Assembly (NCBI GenBank): GCA_028691955.1
Contig: JAQUYH010000006.1
Span: 1 to 64,000, forward strand
Reading direction: 5' to 3'
DNA: 64,000 nt
From: Bacilli bacterium
GTDB lineage: Bacteria > Bacillota_I > Bacilli_A > RF39 > UBA660
Translations under genes and position numbers: made by a program
In this document: piece by piece, positions 45,812-54,969 of the stretch
Layout: each line of letters starts with the position of its first letter
Position numbering within the stretch: position 1 is the first letter of the stretch
The notes under the pieces: model-generated
What the model was told of the DNA's origin: nothing
Databases searched by the model: none
Seen by the model: the letters and a program-made list of their open reading frames with translations, nothing else

Positions 45812-48298
45812 ATGAAATTTTTGAAAAAGATTTTTGACCATGAATATAAAGAATTAGAAAAATTTAAAACAATAGCCAATCAAATAAATGAGCTTGATGA
45901 GCAAATGTCAAAATTAAGTGATGAAGAGTTACAAAATAAAACAATTGAGTTTAAAGAAAGATTAGCTAAAAAAGAAACATTAGAAGACATTAAAGTAGAG
46001 GCTTTTGCTGTAGCAAGAGAAGCGGCTTTTCGTGTCATTGGAGAAAAACCATTTTACGTTCAAATACTAGGTGGTCTTGCTATTCATTACGGAAATATAG
46101 CAGAGATGAAAACAGGTGAAGGTAAAACTTTAACTTCAACAATGCCTGCTTACTTAAATGCTTTAACTGGTGAAGGCGTACATATCATTACAGTTAATGA
46201 ATACTTGGCAACCCGTGATGCTAATTGGATGGGAAATATTTATAAATTTTTAGGTTTAACCGTAGGTGTAAATTTAAGAGAAATGTCTCCAAAAGAAAAA
46301 CAAGAAGCTTATAACTGTGACATAACATATTCTACTAATAATGAAATAGGATTTGATTATTTAAGAGACAACATGGTTGTAAAAGCAACCGATAGAGTTC
46401 AAAGACCATTAAATTTTGTTATTGTTGATGAGGTAGACTCTGTATTAATAGATGAAGCAAGAACACCTTTAATTATTTCAGGTGGCGCTATGAAATCAGC
46501 GAACCTTTATACAGATGCTGATAAATTTGCTAAATCATTAAAAGAAAACAAAGGCTATGTATATGATGAGAAAACCAAAGTTGTTACACTAGATGCTGAA
46601 GGTATAGAAAAAGCGGAGAAAGCATTTAATTTATCTAATCTATATGATATGAGCAACACCAATCTTCTGCACTACATAAATCAAGCTTTAAAAGCTAATT
46701 ATGGAATGAAAAAAGATTATGATTATGTTGTTAATGATGATAAAGTAATAATAGTAGACCCTTTTACTGGTAGACTAATGGCCGGAAGACAATACTCTGA
46801 AGGGCTTCACCAAGCAATAGAAGCAAAAGAAGGAGTTAAAATACAAGAAGAAACTAAAACTTTAGCTACTATTACATTCCAAAATTTATTTAGGATGTAC
46901 AGAAAAATATCAGGAATGACAGGTACTGCTAAGACGGAAGAAGAGGAATTTAGAGAAATATATAACATGTACGTTATTACAATTCCAACAAATAGACCTG
47001 TTATAAGAAAAGACTATGGTGATTTAATATTTGCAACTAAAGAAGGAAAATATAAGGCTATCGTAGATGAAATAAAAGAAAAGCACGCTAAAGGACAACC
47101 AATCTTAGTTGGTACTGTAGCAGTTGAAACCAGTGAATTAATTAGTAGGATGTTAGATAAAGTAAGAATTCCACATGAAGTTTTAAACGCCAAAAACAAT
47201 GCTAGAGAAGCAGAAATAATAGCTAAAGCTGGTAAAAAAGGCTCTGTAACAATAGCCACTAATATGGCAGGTCGTGGAACAGACATCAAAATAGATGATG
47301 AAGTAAAATCACTAGGTGGACTTTGCATTATCGGCACAGAAAGACATGAGTCAAGAAGAATTGATAATCAGCTAAGAGGACGTGCCGGAAGACAAGGGGA
47401 CCCTGGATACTCACAGTTCTGTGTTTCATTTGAAGATGAACTAATGGTAAGGTTTGGAACAGATAGAGTAAAAGGAATGTTACAAAAAGTAGGATTTGAC
47501 GGAGATTTATCAATAAGAAACAGTATGTTTTCTGGAACTATTGAATCAGCTCAAAAGAGAGTTGAAGGAAATAACTTTGATACTAGAAAATCTTTACTTC
47601 AATATGATGATGTTATTAATAATCAAAGAGAAATAATATACTCTAAAAGAAATGAGATATTGGATAGTGATTCTATTCACAATACTGTATTAAGTACTTT
47701 TAAAGATTACATTACAGAACTAGTTGAATCACATCTTATTGAAACAAGCACATTAAGTGAACAAGATAGAAGTGAAATACTAGAAGCTATTAATGGAACT
47801 ATATATAAAGGCAAAATAACACTTGAAGAAATTCAAGACAAAGATAAAGATGAATTTATTACTTATATATATGACTTAATAGTAAGAGAATATGAGGAAA
47901 AAATAAAAGAACTACCTTTAGAAATAACTAAGGAATTTGAAAAAGCTATATCATTAAGAGTTATTGATACTCATTGGATGGAACACATCAACACGATAGC
48001 TCACTTAAAAGAAGGTATTCAGTTAAGAGGTTATGGTCAAGAGGATCCATTAAGAGCTTATACAACTGAAGGCTTTGAATTATTTGAATCTTTATTATAT
48101 ACAATCGATAAAGAAATAACTTTATACTTACTTAAAGCTGAAATAAGACAAAACATGGAGAGAAAACAAGTAGCTAAAGGTGAAGCAGTAACAAACAAAG
48201 AAACAAAAAGAGAACCTAAAAAAGTAGTCAAAGTTGGAAGAAATGATCCATGTCCATGTGGTAGTGGAAAAAAATACAAACAATGTTGTGGAAAATAA
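45812..48298 (+). CDS. secA: Preprotein translocase ATPase SecA
   Basis: 828 residues. SecA motor that drives protein export through SecYEG. Walker A MKTGEGKT (about 98-105), IVDEVDSVLIDEARTPLIIS, TNMAGRGTDI, GRAGRQGDPG in the second motor domain, and a C-terminal zinc-binding tail CPCGSGKKYKQCC that contacts SecB or ribosomes. Length normal. GGAGG precedes the start. The gene ends in a strong terminator. Confidence 0.96.
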   Translation: MKFLKKIFDHEYKELEKFKTIANQINELDEQMSKLSDEELQNKTIEFKERLAKKETLEDIKVEAFAVAREAAFRVIGEKPFYVQILGGLAIHYGNIAEMKTGEGKTLTSTMPAYLNALTGEGVHIITVNEYLATRDANWMGNIYKFLGLTVGVNLREMSPKEKQEAYNCDITYSTNNEIGFDYLRDNMVVKATDRVQRPLNFVIVDEVDSVLIDEARTPLIISGGAMKSANLYTDADKFAKSLKENKGYVYDEKTKVVTLDAEGIEKAEKAFNLSNLYDMSNTNLLHYINQALKANYGMKKDYDYVVNDDKVIIVDPFTGRLMAGRQYSEGLHQAIEAKEGVKIQEETKTLATITFQNLFRMYRKISGMTGTAKTEEEEFREIYNMYVITIPTNRPVIRKDYGDLIFATKEGKYKAIVDEIKEKHAKGQPILVGTVAVETSELISRMLDKVRIPHEVLNAKNNAREAEIIAKAGKKGSVTIATNMAGRGTDIKIDDEVKSLGGLCIIGTERHESRRIDNQLRGRAGRQGDPGYSQFCVSFEDELMVRFGTDRVKGMLQKVGFDGDLSIRNSMFSGTIESAQKRVEGNNFDTRKSLLQYDDVINNQREIIYSKRNEILDSDSIHNTVLSTFKDYITELVESHLIETSTLSEQDRSEILEAINGTIYKGKITLEEIQDKDKDEFITYIYDLIVREYEEKIKELPLEITKEFEKAISLRVIDTHWMEHINTIAHLKEGIQLRGYGQEDPLRAYTTEGFELFESLLYTIDKEITLYLLKAEIRQNMERKQVAKGEAVTNKETKREPKKVVKVGRNDPCPCGSGKKYKQCCGK

Positions 48299-48307
48299 AA
48301 AATAAAA

Positions 48308-48342
48308 CCTCAGGCAATTAAAACAAAAACCTGAGGCTTTAT
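48308..48342 (+). terminator. secA terminator
   Basis: CCTCAGG (48308-48314) pairs with CCTGAGG (48330-48336), a 7-bp GC-rich stem with a 15-base loop and a short T tract (CTTTATT). It abuts a palindrome at 48338-48353. Confidence 0.7.
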
Positions 48343-48379
48343 TGTACAATAAAATACTGAAAATAAATATTTATTGTAC
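48338..48379 (+). promoter_or_regulatory. Palindrome and repeated half-site upstream of FtsK-gamma/Mrr gene
   Basis: TTTATTGTACAATAAA at 48338-48353 is a perfect 16-bp palindrome. Its first ten bases, TTTATTGTAC, recur at 48370-48379, exactly 32 bases downstream (about three helical turns). This looks like an operator with two sites in the promoter region of the next gene, and may be bound by a dimeric repressor. No regulator gene lies nearby, so autoregulation or a distant regulator is possible. Confidence 0.5.
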
Positions 48380-48406
48380 GAATCAATATATTTTGGGGGT
48401 AAAGAC

Positions 48407-50086
48407 ATGAGTTTATTTGAATTAATTTATATAAGTAGATATAGAAAAATTATTAGAAAAATTGACAGTTTAAATAAAAAAAATATCCAGGGGTATCAAA
48501 CATTTAAAGAATATATTCTGGCAGATGAATTGATAATACCACTTTATTGTGCTCTAAAAAAAATTGAAAAAAAATATCCACGTTTGCATGTAGATAGTTA
48601 TGAGACGTTCCAAGAAAATTTATATAATCAAATTAATAGAGTGTATGATAAAATGGTGACTCAAATATATGAAGTCAAAAATGATTACCAAAGAAAGCAG
48701 AAATTAGTTGATTTAGAAAATAATATAAATGATTCTTTTGGCCATGGCTGTGATGATATCATTCAAAAGCTATTAATTGATTTGAAATATAAAATTACAA
48801 ATATTAACAAATTTAGGATAAAAGAAATAACTATTTGTGATGAGGAGCCAATTATCGAAGATGTTATAAAATTTATTGTAGAAGTGGGCAAGGTTTCGGC
48901 ATCTTTACTACAAAGAAGGTTTAGACTAGGTTACAATAGAGCGGCACATATAGTAGATATCTTGGAAAAAAAAGGTTATATTGGAGGGGCGAATGGTTCA
49001 GAACCAAGAGAAGTTTTAATTACCATTGATAATTCAAAAAATAGCACTATAAGAACAACTTTAGAAGAAATATCAGATGAAGAGTATAATGAAATTTTAT
49101 TATCAAATAGAAGGAAGAATAAGTCTATAAAAGAGATAATGAAGGAATATAATGTTGAAATTGATTACAACCAGATGGATGTCTTTTTAAAATTAGAAAA
49201 TTCATTAATTTTAAAATCAAATAATGATATAGATAAGAATGATGTAGTAAATAATGTTTTAAAATATATGAGTCCAGAAAAAATGAAGATTGTATTAATT
49301 AATAATAATATTTTAACATTTAACAATTATAATGGAATACCTCATTTATTATTCCCCATTGTAAATGATATAGACAACGAAATTATTGTTTTACAAGAAA
49401 TTGTTTTTGAAATGGATCATAGATATGATTTGTTTGTTAAGGAACAAATTAAATCTTATGAAAAATATAAAAAAATGAATCTACCATATATTCTTATAGT
49501 AATCGATGAGATTTCATTAATGATAAATAATAGAGATATTCGAACTTTGTTAACAAAAATTTTATTGAATGGCACTAGAGCAGGGATTAAATTACTAATG
49601 TTTAGTAAATTTAATGAAAAAAATTTAAATTTAGGACCTATTGAAAACTTAGTGAGAATACATGAAATATATAATTTAGATAATATTTTAAATAGAGATA
49701 ATATAATTTATAAGTCATTAGGATACGTTGAAAATAATAGCAAAAATTTTGATTTTGAAAAATATGCAGTAATCATTTTAGAATCCAATGGTTTTAATAG
49801 TATTGAATTAACTAAATCAAATAGAAATTCTGTCGTTACCATTATTGCTTACAAAAATGACATAAAATATGCCATACAATGCAATAATTATTCAACACCT
49901 GTGGGATTAAAGGCTGTGCAAGAAGCGATAGAAAGCAAAATAAATAATGATTGCCATGTTGCTACAATTTTGACAAATAATATATTTACAAAAGGTGCTG
50001 TCAAATTGGCAAACAAAAACAATGTATTATTATGGGATAAAGAGAAGCTACAAAAATTAATATATAACACAAGAAATAGTAAATAA
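48407..50086 (+). CDS. FtsK-gamma domain, degenerate FtsK motor and Mrr-like nuclease domain protein
   Basis: 559 residues in four parts. Residues 1-145 are helical and unassigned. About 145-208 is an FtsK gamma domain (SASLLQRRFRLGYNRAAHIV) nearly identical to that of ftsK at 41224. About 260-425 matches the FtsK motor (NYNGIPHLLFPIVNDIDNE, EMDHRYDLF, LIVIDEISLM), but the Walker A loop is replaced by SNNDIDKND, so ATP hydrolysis is unlikely. About 448-555 resembles the Mrr catalytic domain, but the catalytic Lys of QxK is Asn (IQCNNYS) and the preceding Asp is lost, so nuclease activity is doubtful. The gamma domain sits before the motor, the reverse of FtsK. GGGGG precedes ATG 48407. It looks like a DNA-sequence-reading scaffold. 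Confidence 0.7.
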   Translation: MSLFELIYISRYRKIIRKIDSLNKKNIQGYQTFKEYILADELIIPLYCALKKIEKKYPRLHVDSYETFQENLYNQINRVYDKMVTQIYEVKNDYQRKQKLVDLENNINDSFGHGCDDIIQKLLIDLKYKITNINKFRIKEITICDEEPIIEDVIKFIVEVGKVSASLLQRRFRLGYNRAAHIVDILEKKGYIGGANGSEPREVLITIDNSKNSTIRTTLEEISDEEYNEILLSNRRKNKSIKEIMKEYNVEIDYNQMDVFLKLENSLILKSNNDIDKNDVVNNVLKYMSPEKMKIVLINNNILTFNNYNGIPHLLFPIVNDIDNEIIVLQEIVFEMDHRYDLFVKEQIKSYEKYKKMNLPYILIVIDEISLMINNRDIRTLLTKILLNGTRAGIKLLMFSKFNEKNLNLGPIENLVRIHEIYNLDNILNRDNIIYKSLGYVENNSKNFDFEKYAVIILESNGFNSIELTKSNRNSVVTIIAYKNDIKYAIQCNNYSTPVGLKAVQEAIESKINNDCHVATILTNNIFTKGAVKLANKNNVLLWDKEKLQKLIYNTRNSK

Positions 50087-50127
50087 ATAGTTATCAATTT
50101 AATGATACTATGATATAATAAATAAAA

Positions 50128-50171
50128 TGCTGAATAATATTTAAAGATCTTATCATAAACTTATTAAGCAT
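50128..50171 (+). promoter_or_regulatory. Hairpin in the leader of the thioredoxin-like gene
   Basis: ATGCTGAATAA (50128-50138) pairs with TTATTAAGCAT (50161-50171), with one internal mismatch and a 22-base loop. A TATAAT at 50114-50119 lies upstream, so the hairpin would be at the extreme 5' end of the transcript, just before the AGGAG of the next gene. It could stabilise the mRNA or control translation. No T-run follows, so it is not a terminator. Confidence 0.4.
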
Positions 50172-50193
50172 GTTGTGGAAAGTAGGAGAAAAA

Positions 50194-50643
50194 ATGAACG
50201 AAAAAGGAAAAATGAAAATAGTTGTAATAGTTTTATCAGTTATTTTATTAGCTATTATAGGGTTAGCAGTAATAGAAGCAAAGAACCAATCAAAGAAATT
50301 AGAAACATTTAATCAATATTTTAACAGTTCAGAACCAAAATTAATATATTTTGCTCGTGATACTTGTTATTATTGCAATCTACTTGCGCCAGCGAGACAA
50401 GAAATATTAGATAACAATAATGTAGATTACTATTATGTAGATACAGACAATATTAGTGAAGCATTATTAAATCAAATGCTAGATAAGTTAGGAATAACTA
50501 GTTTTGGCACGCCAACACTTGCTATAGTTCAAAACGGAGAAGTTGTATACATTCAATCTGGAGTGTTCTCTACTGATACAGATAATGTAGATGAACTAAC
50601 AGCTTTTCTACAAAAATATAGCATAATAGAAGCGAGCGAATAA
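50194..50643 (+). CDS. Membrane-anchored thioredoxin-like protein
   Basis: 149 residues: one N-terminal membrane helix (VVIVLSVILLAIIGLAVIEA) and an extracytoplasmic thioredoxin fold. The active site is CYYC in ARDTCYYCNLLAP, different from the CGPC of thioredoxin, and the cis-Pro loop is FGTPTLAI. It is probably a thiol oxidoreductase for cell-surface disulphides. ATG 50194 has AGGAG upstream; it overlaps no gene. The following PH-domain gene begins 1 base after its stop. Confidence 0.8.
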   Translation: MNEKGKMKIVVIVLSVILLAIIGLAVIEAKNQSKKLETFNQYFNSSEPKLIYFARDTCYYCNLLAPARQEILDNNNVDYYYVDTDNISEALLNQMLDKLGITSFGTPTLAIVQNGEVVYIQSGVFSTDTDNVDELTAFLQKYSIIEASE

Positions 50644-50644
50644 T

Positions 50645-51085
50645 ATGCAGGAAGTAATTGAGAAAGCACTAGAATTTAAAAAAAGACATCCTATGACAGT
50701 TGCTTGGAGAATAAAAGCCAATGCTAAATTAGTGGGCAGTTATATTAGCCCAGAAGAAGATATCAAGTACGTCTTTATAGGACAAAAAAATGACTTCTTT
50801 TATGATATATTATCTACCAACGTTGCCGTTATAACCAACAAAAGAATAATAGTAGGAACTAAAAGAGTTTTATTTGGACATTTTATAACGTCTATCACAC
50901 CAGACCTATTTAACGATTTAAAAATCAAAGCTGGTATGTTTTGGGGAAAGGTTTATATCGATACAGTTGGTGAATTAGTAATATTTTCTAATATTGATAA
51001 AGGAGCTTTAGATGAAATAGAATCTCAAGTTACTGAGCATATTATTAGAGAAAAAAAGAAATACCCAAAAAGAGAAGCAAGATAG
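50645..51085 (+). CDS. Bacterial PH-domain protein
   Basis: 146 residues. The pattern DILSTNVAVITNKRIIVGTKRVLFGHFITSI is that of the bacterial PH (YvbH/PH_3) domain, a small lipid- or protein-binding fold. No membrane helix. It ends in a Lys/Arg-rich tail that could contact acidic lipids or RNA. It follows the thioredoxin gene directly and is probably co-transcribed with it. Function unknown. Confidence 0.65.
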   Translation: MQEVIEKALEFKKRHPMTVAWRIKANAKLVGSYISPEEDIKYVFIGQKNDFFYDILSTNVAVITNKRIIVGTKRVLFGHFITSITPDLFNDLKIKAGMFWGKVYIDTVGELVIFSNIDKGALDEIESQVTEHIIREKKKYPKREAR

Positions 51086-51099
51086 AATTCTTGCTTTTT
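51075..51099 (+). terminator. Terminator after PH-domain gene
   Basis: AAGCAAGA (51075-51082) pairs with TCTTGCTT (51089-51096), with the stop codon in the loop region and Ts after the stem. Confidence 0.7.
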
Positions 51100-51157
51100 A
51101 TATTGGACTTTAAAAATTATTAAAAATTTTGTATAATATTACATAGGAAGGTATAAA

Positions 51158-52315
51158 ATGAAGAAACTTGTATTATATTTATTAATATTAATAAGCTTTT
51201 ATTTAATATTTAATTACTTTATATCAAAGAGTAGTTATATAATTGAATATTCTATTTCCTCATATAATGTAAAAGAATATAGAGAAAAAGAAGGATTATA
51301 TTTTGAAATAATAGCTAATGGCCTTATATATAACTTTATGATCAATAAAAATTTAAGTAGGAAAGCAATTAAAAATATTGATTATTACAGTGACGATTCT
51401 TATAATTGTTTAATGCCAATTTTTGATGATAACAAGACATATACAGATGTAATTTGCCAAAAAGAAAATATTCAATATTTTTATAATGGAATAGTATCCC
51501 CTTCTTTAGATTTAACTACATTTAGAAATAATTTTATCAACGAAGAAACAAGTATAGATACATCTACGCTAGACTTTAATATAATATATAATGACTCATT
51601 ATTAGAGGATGAATATATTATATTAAATTCATACAGAGGAATTAATATAATTAGTAAAGATAGCAACAAAAACATAGATCTATTTGACAATGATATATAT
51701 AGCCCAGCAATTAATGGACTAGTAGGTAAATACTACATAATAGCCAATTATAATCAAAGATATCATTTCACTTCATTTTATATAATAGATGTTGAAACAG
51801 GAAAAAAAGATGAAATATCAACAAGTTATAACATAAATACTGATGCCATAATTCAAGGAATATATAATAATGAACTATACATATATGATAGTGAAAATAA
51901 AACACAATATAAAATAAATCCATATAAGAAAACAATAAAAAAGATTAATACAAATAAATTGACTATTTTATCAGAAAACAAATTAGAAACATATAACAGT
52001 AGTGAATTAAATAACTACCAATTCGATTATAGCTTTACTTTAAATAGCAAGGAAGTAATTCAAAAGATAAGCAATAATGGATACTATTATCTAATAGGCA
52101 GTAATATATATATGGGATACAATATAAATGTAGATAAATTAACGTATTTATTTAATAACAATTATGATACAATTAAATATAATAACAACTACGCTTGCAT
52201 GTTAAAAGGTGAGTATCTATATTGTTATGATAAAATTTTTGGATTAAGATTAGTATTAGAAAATAAGGAATTAAACTTTAATAAAAATCTTTCATTCGAA
52301 GTTTACTCCAAGTAG
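51158..52315 (+). CDS. Membrane-anchored extracytoplasmic protein, unknown
   Basis: 385 residues: a single N-terminal hydrophobic segment (about residues 4-22) and a large extracytoplasmic domain rich in Asn, Tyr and Ile, with repeated short strands (IYNNELYIYDSENK, NNGYYYLIGSNIYMG, MLKGEYLYCYDK) that suggest a beta-propeller-like fold. No catalytic motif is recognisable and there are only a few Cys. It is followed after 14 bases by the P-type ATPase gene and could be an operon partner, but this rests on position only. Confidence 0.55.
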   Translation: MKKLVLYLLILISFYLIFNYFISKSSYIIEYSISSYNVKEYREKEGLYFEIIANGLIYNFMINKNLSRKAIKNIDYYSDDSYNCLMPIFDDNKTYTDVICQKENIQYFYNGIVSPSLDLTTFRNNFINEETSIDTSTLDFNIIYNDSLLEDEYIILNSYRGINIISKDSNKNIDLFDNDIYSPAINGLVGKYYIIANYNQRYHFTSFYIIDVETGKKDEISTSYNINTDAIIQGIYNNELYIYDSENKTQYKINPYKKTIKKINTNKLTILSENKLETYNSSELNNYQFDYSFTLNSKEVIQKISNNGYYYLIGSNIYMGYNINVDKLTYLFNNNYDTIKYNNNYACMLKGEYLYCYDKIFGLRLVLENKELNFNKNLSFEVYSK

Positions 52316-52329
52316 AAAGAGTGATTTAA

Positions 52330-54969
52330 ATGAATTGGCACAGCAAAAGCATTGAAGAAATTTATGGTATTCTAAAATCAACAGAAGATGGTTTAAATAC
52401 TAAAGATGTAAATCAAAAACAAAAAGAATACGGCAAAAATATTATACCAAGTAAAAAAAGAGATACTTTGCCAACCGTTTTTTTTAAACAATTCATTAAT
52501 CCTATTATATATATTTTGGGATTTGCAGCATTTTTTTCTTTAATTATTGGAGAATATGCTGATACGCTATTTATTGCTATAGTTGTTTTGCTAGATGCTG
52601 TTATGGGAGCTTATCAAGAGTGGCAAGCAGAAAAGAGTGCAGAAAGCTTAAAAAAAATTATAAGAGTAGTAACTTCAACACTAAGAAACAATAGCAAAAA
52701 GAGAGTAGATTCTGAACAATTAGTTCCAGGAGATATTATATTTCTAGAGCCTGGTGATAAAGTGCCAGCTGATGCTAGAATAATAGTCTGTTATAATTTA
52801 TCAATAGATGAGTCTTTTTTAACAGGAGAATCAATATCAACAGAGAAGATTCCTGATATAATTCCAGAACCAACATCAATATCCGAAAGAAATAACATTT
52901 GCTATGCTGGATCTACAGTTATGACAGGAAGAGCAAAGTGTATCGTTGTAGAAACAGGTTTAAAAACAGAATTTGGTAAAATAGCTAATGATGTTATTGA
53001 GAAAAAGGATGAAGACACACCCTTAGTAATAAGAATGAGGAAATTTACTAAACAATTAAGTATATTTACTTTTCTATTTTCTGTAGTCTTAATATTCATT
53101 TTATATCTTAAAGGATACATATTAAAAGATATATTCTTTCTTGTAATTGCTCTTGCAGTATCAGCCATACCAGAAGGACTACCAGTAATACTTACAATAA
53201 CACTGTCAATAGTAACTAATAGAATGCTTAAGCGAAATGTTATAGTAAGAAAGCTTAATTCAGTTGAGGGATTAGGTAGCTGTACGGTTATAGCAAGTGA
53301 TAAGACGGGAACGCTAACCCTTAATGAGCAAACACTAAAGGTAGTATTATTGCAAAATAATGTAAAGTACGATATTACTGGCGAAGGATATAATGGAATA
53401 GGTGAAATAGTGCCTACTAATGATGAGGCAAAATGTCAAGAAAATATAAACTTATTAAATGAATTAGCTAAATTAGTAACAATTAATAATGAAGCAACTT
53501 TAGAATACAATGAAAATGTTTGGAAGAGTTCAGGAGATGCTATAGATATAGCCTTATTGTCATTTGCTAAAAAAGTTGGAGTAGTTAATACATATAATGT
53601 CATAGGGAGAATCCCTTACGAATCGGAAAAACAATTTTCCGCAACTTTCTATCAAGACAATGATACAAATTATGTAACAATTAAAGGGTCTTTAGAAAAA
53701 GTACTAAGTTTTTGCCATAAAAAGGACTATAACGAAGTAAAACAAAAACACGATCAATTATCAAAAGAAGGATATCGAATAATTGCTGTAGCAAAAGGCG
53801 AGAAAAAAGATTTTATAGAAAAAATCGGCTATGAAGATAGCGATATATCAAAACTGGATTTTGTTGGCTTACTTGCCTTTATAGATCCAATTAGACCAGA
53901 TGCAGTTAGTGCCATAAAAGAATGCCAAAAAGCAGGTATAAAAGTAGTTATGATTACAGGAGATTATTCATTAACTGCGTCTAAAATTGCATTAGATCTA
54001 AAACTGATAAAAAATGAAAGTGAAGTATGTACTGGCTTGGAATTAGAAGAGTACTTTAATGAGGGACTAGAAAGATTTGACGAATTTGTTAAAGAAAAAA
54101 AGGTCTTTTCCAGAGTAAGTCCAAAGCAAAAATTAGAAATAGTTAATTCATATAAAAGACAAAAAGAATTTGTGGCAGTTACAGGAGATGGCGTTAATGA
54201 CGCACCAGCTTTAAAAGGAGCTAACATAGGAATAGCTATGGGAGACGGTTCAGATGTTACAAAAGATGTTGGAAGTATCATAATAACTGATAATAACTTT
54301 TTATCTATAGTTTCTGGCGTAGAAGAAGGAAGATTCGCTTATGAAAATATAAGAAAAGTAACATATTTACTTATTTCTTGTGCTATATCGGAAGTGTTAT
54401 TTTTCATGTTAGCAATTCTTTTTGATATGCCAGTTCCTTTCCTAGCTATACAACTATTGTGGCTTAATTTAATTACCGAAGGAATTCAAGACACTGCTTT
54501 ATCATTTGAAAAAGGCGAAAAAGACGTTATGAAAGAAAAGCCGAGAAAAACGACTGATAGTCTTTTTGATAAATTATTGTTGGAAGAAACTTTTTTAGCA
54601 GGAATAGTAATGACCATAATTATGTTTATAACGTGGGTGTATTTAAATAAATATTTACAATTAGATATTATTTTATCAAGAAGTTATATAATGTTATTAC
54701 TAGTGATTTTGCAAAACTTTCAAACACTTAACTGTAGGTCTGAAAGAGCTTCTATATTTAAAATACCAATAAAGAATAACTATTTTGTCTTCATCTCAGT
54801 TGTACTTACATTAGTTCTGCAAATTGTAATATCTGAAACAACATTCCTAGACAGTGTTCTAAAAATAGAACCAATTCCGTTTATACACGTTATATATCTT
54901 TTTATATTATCCACACCATTATTAATAATTATGGAATTATATAAAAAGAGGAAAGAAGGTAAAAATTGA
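52330..54969 (+). CDS. P-type cation ATPase (Ca2+-type)
   Basis: 879 residues with about ten membrane helices. The phosphorylated Asp is in SDKTGTLTLN (about residue 324). TGES, ATP-binding KGSLEKV, TGDGVNDAPALKGANIGIAMG and membrane motif PEGLPVILT (SERCA-like ion site) identify a P2A/P2B calcium-type pump. The N-terminal cation_ATPase_N stretch (IYGILKSTEDGLNTKDV) is complete. It should expel Ca2+ or related divalent cations. The stop overlaps the TTG start of the next gene. Confidence 0.9.
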   Translation: MNWHSKSIEEIYGILKSTEDGLNTKDVNQKQKEYGKNIIPSKKRDTLPTVFFKQFINPIIYILGFAAFFSLIIGEYADTLFIAIVVLLDAVMGAYQEWQAEKSAESLKKIIRVVTSTLRNNSKKRVDSEQLVPGDIIFLEPGDKVPADARIIVCYNLSIDESFLTGESISTEKIPDIIPEPTSISERNNICYAGSTVMTGRAKCIVVETGLKTEFGKIANDVIEKKDEDTPLVIRMRKFTKQLSIFTFLFSVVLIFILYLKGYILKDIFFLVIALAVSAIPEGLPVILTITLSIVTNRMLKRNVIVRKLNSVEGLGSCTVIASDKTGTLTLNEQTLKVVLLQNNVKYDITGEGYNGIGEIVPTNDEAKCQENINLLNELAKLVTINNEATLEYNENVWKSSGDAIDIALLSFAKKVGVVNTYNVIGRIPYESEKQFSATFYQDNDTNYVTIKGSLEKVLSFCHKKDYNEVKQKHDQLSKEGYRIIAVAKGEKKDFIEKIGYEDSDISKLDFVGLLAFIDPIRPDAVSAIKECQKAGIKVVMITGDYSLTASKIALDLKLIKNESEVCTGLELEEYFNEGLERFDEFVKEKKVFSRVSPKQKLEIVNSYKRQKEFVAVTGDGVNDAPALKGANIGIAMGDGSDVTKDVGSIIITDNNFLSIVSGVEEGRFAYENIRKVTYLLISCAISEVLFFMLAILFDMPVPFLAIQLLWLNLITEGIQDTALSFEKGEKDVMKEKPRKTTDSLFDKLLLEETFLAGIVMTIIMFITWVYLNKYLQLDIILSRSYIMLLLVILQNFQTLNCRSERASIFKIPIKNNYFVFISVVLTLVLQIVISETTFLDSVLKIEPIPFIHVIYLFILSTPLLIIMELYKKRKEGKN

